NCBI GenBank assembly: GCA_947593955.1
Contig: CANQDV010000010.1
Coordinates: 1 to 33,476 of the forward strand
DNA length: 33,476 bases
Direction of reading: 5' to 3'
Source of the DNA: an uncultured Bacilli bacterium
Lineage (GTDB): Bacteria; Bacillota_I; Bacilli_A; RF39; UBA660
Shown here piece after piece: positions 32,081-33,476 of the stretch (positions within the stretch are counted from its first letter, which is position 1; each line of letters starts with the position of its first letter). The notes beneath the pieces were generated by a model, which ran no database searches, was not told the origin of the DNA, and saw only the letters and a program-made list of their open reading frames with translations. The translations under genes were made by a program, and so were the position numbers.

Positions 32081-32677
32081 TTAGTTTAATTTGCTAAAAA
32101 CTTTTTCGATACCAATAGCACCTGTAATATCTAAAATCTGACTTTCATTAACCATTTTATCATTGCTTACTATACCTAAAGTTACATTAACTTGTGTATT
32201 TTGTTTTACTAGTTTATAACGTGTATTTCCAGAAAGAGATGAAGAAGATACAAGATTAATTCCTACATTTTTATTTATAGAATCATTATCTGAATTTGTA
32301 CACTCTAAATCACTACATGCTACTAAATGTACAAAATATTCATACTCAGTTACTTCGTTTTCGGTATGATTAACAATTGCAACAAAAGATCTAGTAGGGC
32401 TATATTCAGTATTATAAGGTGTACTAGATATATCAGCGGTATTTAAATATTCCAAAGTTAATATTATCGCTTTACCAACAGACGGATACTCTATTGAAGT
32501 ATCTCTCCTTAATGTATACTCCGCTAAATTAATCATTTCTTTGGCATCAGTAACAACTGTATTTTTTTTATTTTTATCTAACATTCCTAATACATTTGGT
32601 ACAGCAATCATCATTATTACACCTAATATAATTACAACCGCTAAAAGTTCAATTAATGTAAAACCTCGTTTATTCAT
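32081..32677 (-). CDS. Prepilin-like protein, second copy
   Basis: 198 residues. MNKRGFTLIELLAVVIILGV is again a prepilin signal (cut after G5). The rest differs from the 31493 protein: a helical stretch (DAKEMINLAEYTLRR), then a beta-rich domain with CSDLEC. RBS AGGAG lies 7 bases before the ATG. The two genes have separate promoters, so they may be made at different levels, for example as major and minor pilins. Confidence 0.85.
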   Translation of the reverse strand: MNKRGFTLIELLAVVIILGVIMMIAVPNVLGMLDKNKKNTVVTDAKEMINLAEYTLRRDTSIEYPSVGKAIILTLEYLNTADISSTPYNTEYSPTRSFVAIVNHTENEVTEYEYFVHLVACSDLECTNSDNDSINKNVGINLVSSSSLSGNTRYKLVKQNTQVNVTLGIVSNDKMVNESQILDITGAIGIEKVFSKLN

Positions 32678-32698
32678 ATCAATTCTCCTATAATAGTA

Positions 32699-32726
32699 AT
32701 TATATCTTTTTTTTAATTTTTTTCAA
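32699..32726 (-). promoter_or_regulatory. SigA promoter of the 32081 prepilin-like gene
   Basis: TTGAAA (32721-32726), a 16-base spacer and TATAAT (32699-32704) on the minus strand, just after the terminator at 32733-32756. Confidence 0.65.
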
Positions 32727-32732
32727 TATAAA

Positions 32733-32756
32733 AACGAAGATTAATTAATCTTCGTT
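32733..32756. terminator. Perfect palindromic terminator
   Basis: AACGAAGATTAA/TTAATCTTCGTT with T-rich flanks. It overlaps the stop codon of the 32755 gene and can work on either strand. Confidence 0.85.
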
Positions 32757-33174
32757 ATTTTTGTAACATATTTAATAAATTAACTTTGAACATATCTTTT
32801 TCTGGATTTGATTTAGAAATCATAACACCTTTATAAGTACTTAATTCAGCTCTATGTCCTTCATCTAAAATACCTTCAGGTGTAATATTTGTAAGTAAAA
32901 TAATATGTTTATCTTCATAAACAGTATAATGTAATCTAATTTCGCCATGTACTTTAGCAAATAATTCATCAGTTGGTAATTTTAATTCATAGGATTTTGA
33001 ATTTTCTTTTTTATTAACAGATACAAGCTCACCTAAGAAATTACCACTTCTTAATTCTGGATAATAGTCAAATGTTAATTTTTTATATGCCAACATATTG
33101 TACTTTCTTACAGTTCTTTCTTTCTTTCTAAAATCGTTTTCATTTTGATATTCAAAAATATATGATTGTTTCAT
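32755..33174 (-). CDS. Uncharacterised 139-residue protein
   Basis: No family recognised. Cytoplasmic, beta-rich, basic: MKQSYIFEYQNENDFRKKERTVRKYNM, GELVSVNKKENSKSYELKLP, IRLHYTVYEDKHIILLTNITPEG. It has a near-consensus SigA promoter, a leader of about 50 bases and its own terminator, which suggests steady, high expression. Function unknown. Confidence 0.72.
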   Translation of the reverse strand: MKQSYIFEYQNENDFRKKERTVRKYNMLAYKKLTFDYYPELRSGNFLGELVSVNKKENSKSYELKLPTDELFAKVHGEIRLHYTVYEDKHIILLTNITPEGILDEGHRAELSTYKGVMISKSNPEKDMFKVNLLNMLQK

Positions 33175-33230
33175 TATAATTCAACCCCTTTTCCCTGAAA
33201 TCTTGAACCCCTATTTTCCAAGATGTCTGT

Positions 33231-33259
33231 ATTATAACATAACTGTCTCTTTTTGTCAA
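33231..33259 (-). promoter_or_regulatory. Consensus SigA promoter of the 32755 gene
   Basis: TTGACA (33254-33259), a 17-base spacer and TATAAT (33231-33236): a full match. A GTCAAA/TTTGAC inverted repeat overlaps the -35, and ATCTTG/CAAGAT forms a small hairpin in the leader with two GGGGTT words. Confidence 0.85.
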
Positions 33260-33403
33260 ATTTTTTTGACTTTTTCCATTCAAAAATGTTTATAACAATT
33301 AATTATGTGTAAAGTTCAGATTTCATTAATTACTAGCTTTTATTATATTGTTCAATATAAAATTCTTTATACTAAAAAATAAAAGTCCTTATAGACTTCT
33401 CAG
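33260..33403. other. Intergenic stretch, no gene seen
   Basis: AT-rich DNA without a supported reading frame on either strand. It contains one short hairpin (AAGTC/GACTT near 33383-33398) just before the CCCCTAG element. Confidence 0.6.
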
Positions 33404-33447
33404 AGTGTAGACAAACCCCTAGAATTTTTCTAGAGGTTTTCTTATGC
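33404..33447 (+). repeat. Dispersed CCCCTAG element, copy B
   Basis: GTAGACAAACCCCTAG, AATTTTT, CTAGAGG, then TTTT and TTATGC. The stem CCCCTAG/CTAGAGG has one mismatch and is followed by a T run, so it may act as a plus-strand terminator. See copy A at 6942-6982. Confidence 0.55.
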
Positions 33448-33476
33448 AACTTTTAAAAATAGAAGTTTGATAATTT

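Overview
The window is a low-GC, densely coded segment of a spore-forming Firmicute of Bacilli type. It uses the standard code (TGG for Trp, TGA as a stop), has strong AGGAGG-like ribosome sites and TTGACA/TATAAT promoters. Gene content and order recall Bacillus subtilis in shortened form, as in uncultured gut Bacilli with reduced genomes; the exact lineage is inference. Most genes lie on the minus strand.

Layout, left to right. 1-2500: start of an exported protein behind a promoter whose spacer carries an 11-base C/G homopolymer, and a large membrane-anchored Ig-like surface protein. 2525-6323: an elongation and sporulation cluster (SPOR protein, radC, mreC, mreD, spoIVFA, spoIVFB) that follows the B. 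subtilis spoIIB-radC-mre-spoIVF order but lacks mreB and minCD. 6448-7865: an orphan gene and a Fic toxin/antitoxin pair. 7872-11599: proS, a zinc-ribbon protein, a glycolipid-type glycosyltransferase and sigG. 11726-13663: a HipA-like kinase and two unknown genes. 13697-15747: a T-box-controlled operon of an HD hydrolase and serS. 16169-20222: dnaB, a membrane protein, plsC and a 403-codon-class unknown gene. 20344-23700: a T-box-controlled type 2 ileS. 23723-24492: a tandem locus read here as a type I toxin-antitoxin module with a degenerate sister copy, followed by tRNA-Arg. 24476-27112: gerM, gerE, spoIIIAH, efp and rpmG. 27247-31420: uvdE, a class B penicillin-binding protein, a DUF2624-like gene and nfo. 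31493-33174: two prepilin-like proteins and an unknown gene.

How the genes fit together. Sporulation is the strongest theme: SigG (forespore), SpoIVFA/SpoIVFB (pro-SigK processing), SpoIIIAH (mother-cell side of the feeding channel), GerE (last mother-cell regulator), GerM and a SpoIIB-like SPOR protein. UvdE and endonuclease IV could act together on DNA damage in dormant spores. Translation is the second theme (ProRS, SerRS, IleRS, EF-P, L33, tRNA-Arg), with two T-boxes whose apparent specifier codons match their synthetases.

Main points for follow-up: (1) the tandem small-peptide/antisense-RNA locus at 23.7-24.3 kb; (2) the possible phase-variable promoter at the left edge; (3) two mother-cell sporulation genes, spoIVFB and gerE, that have no usable ATG/GTG/TTG start and probably start at AUU; (4) an IleRS with GVHH in place of the HIGH motif; (5) efp directly next to spoIIIAH with spoIIIAA-AG absent between them.
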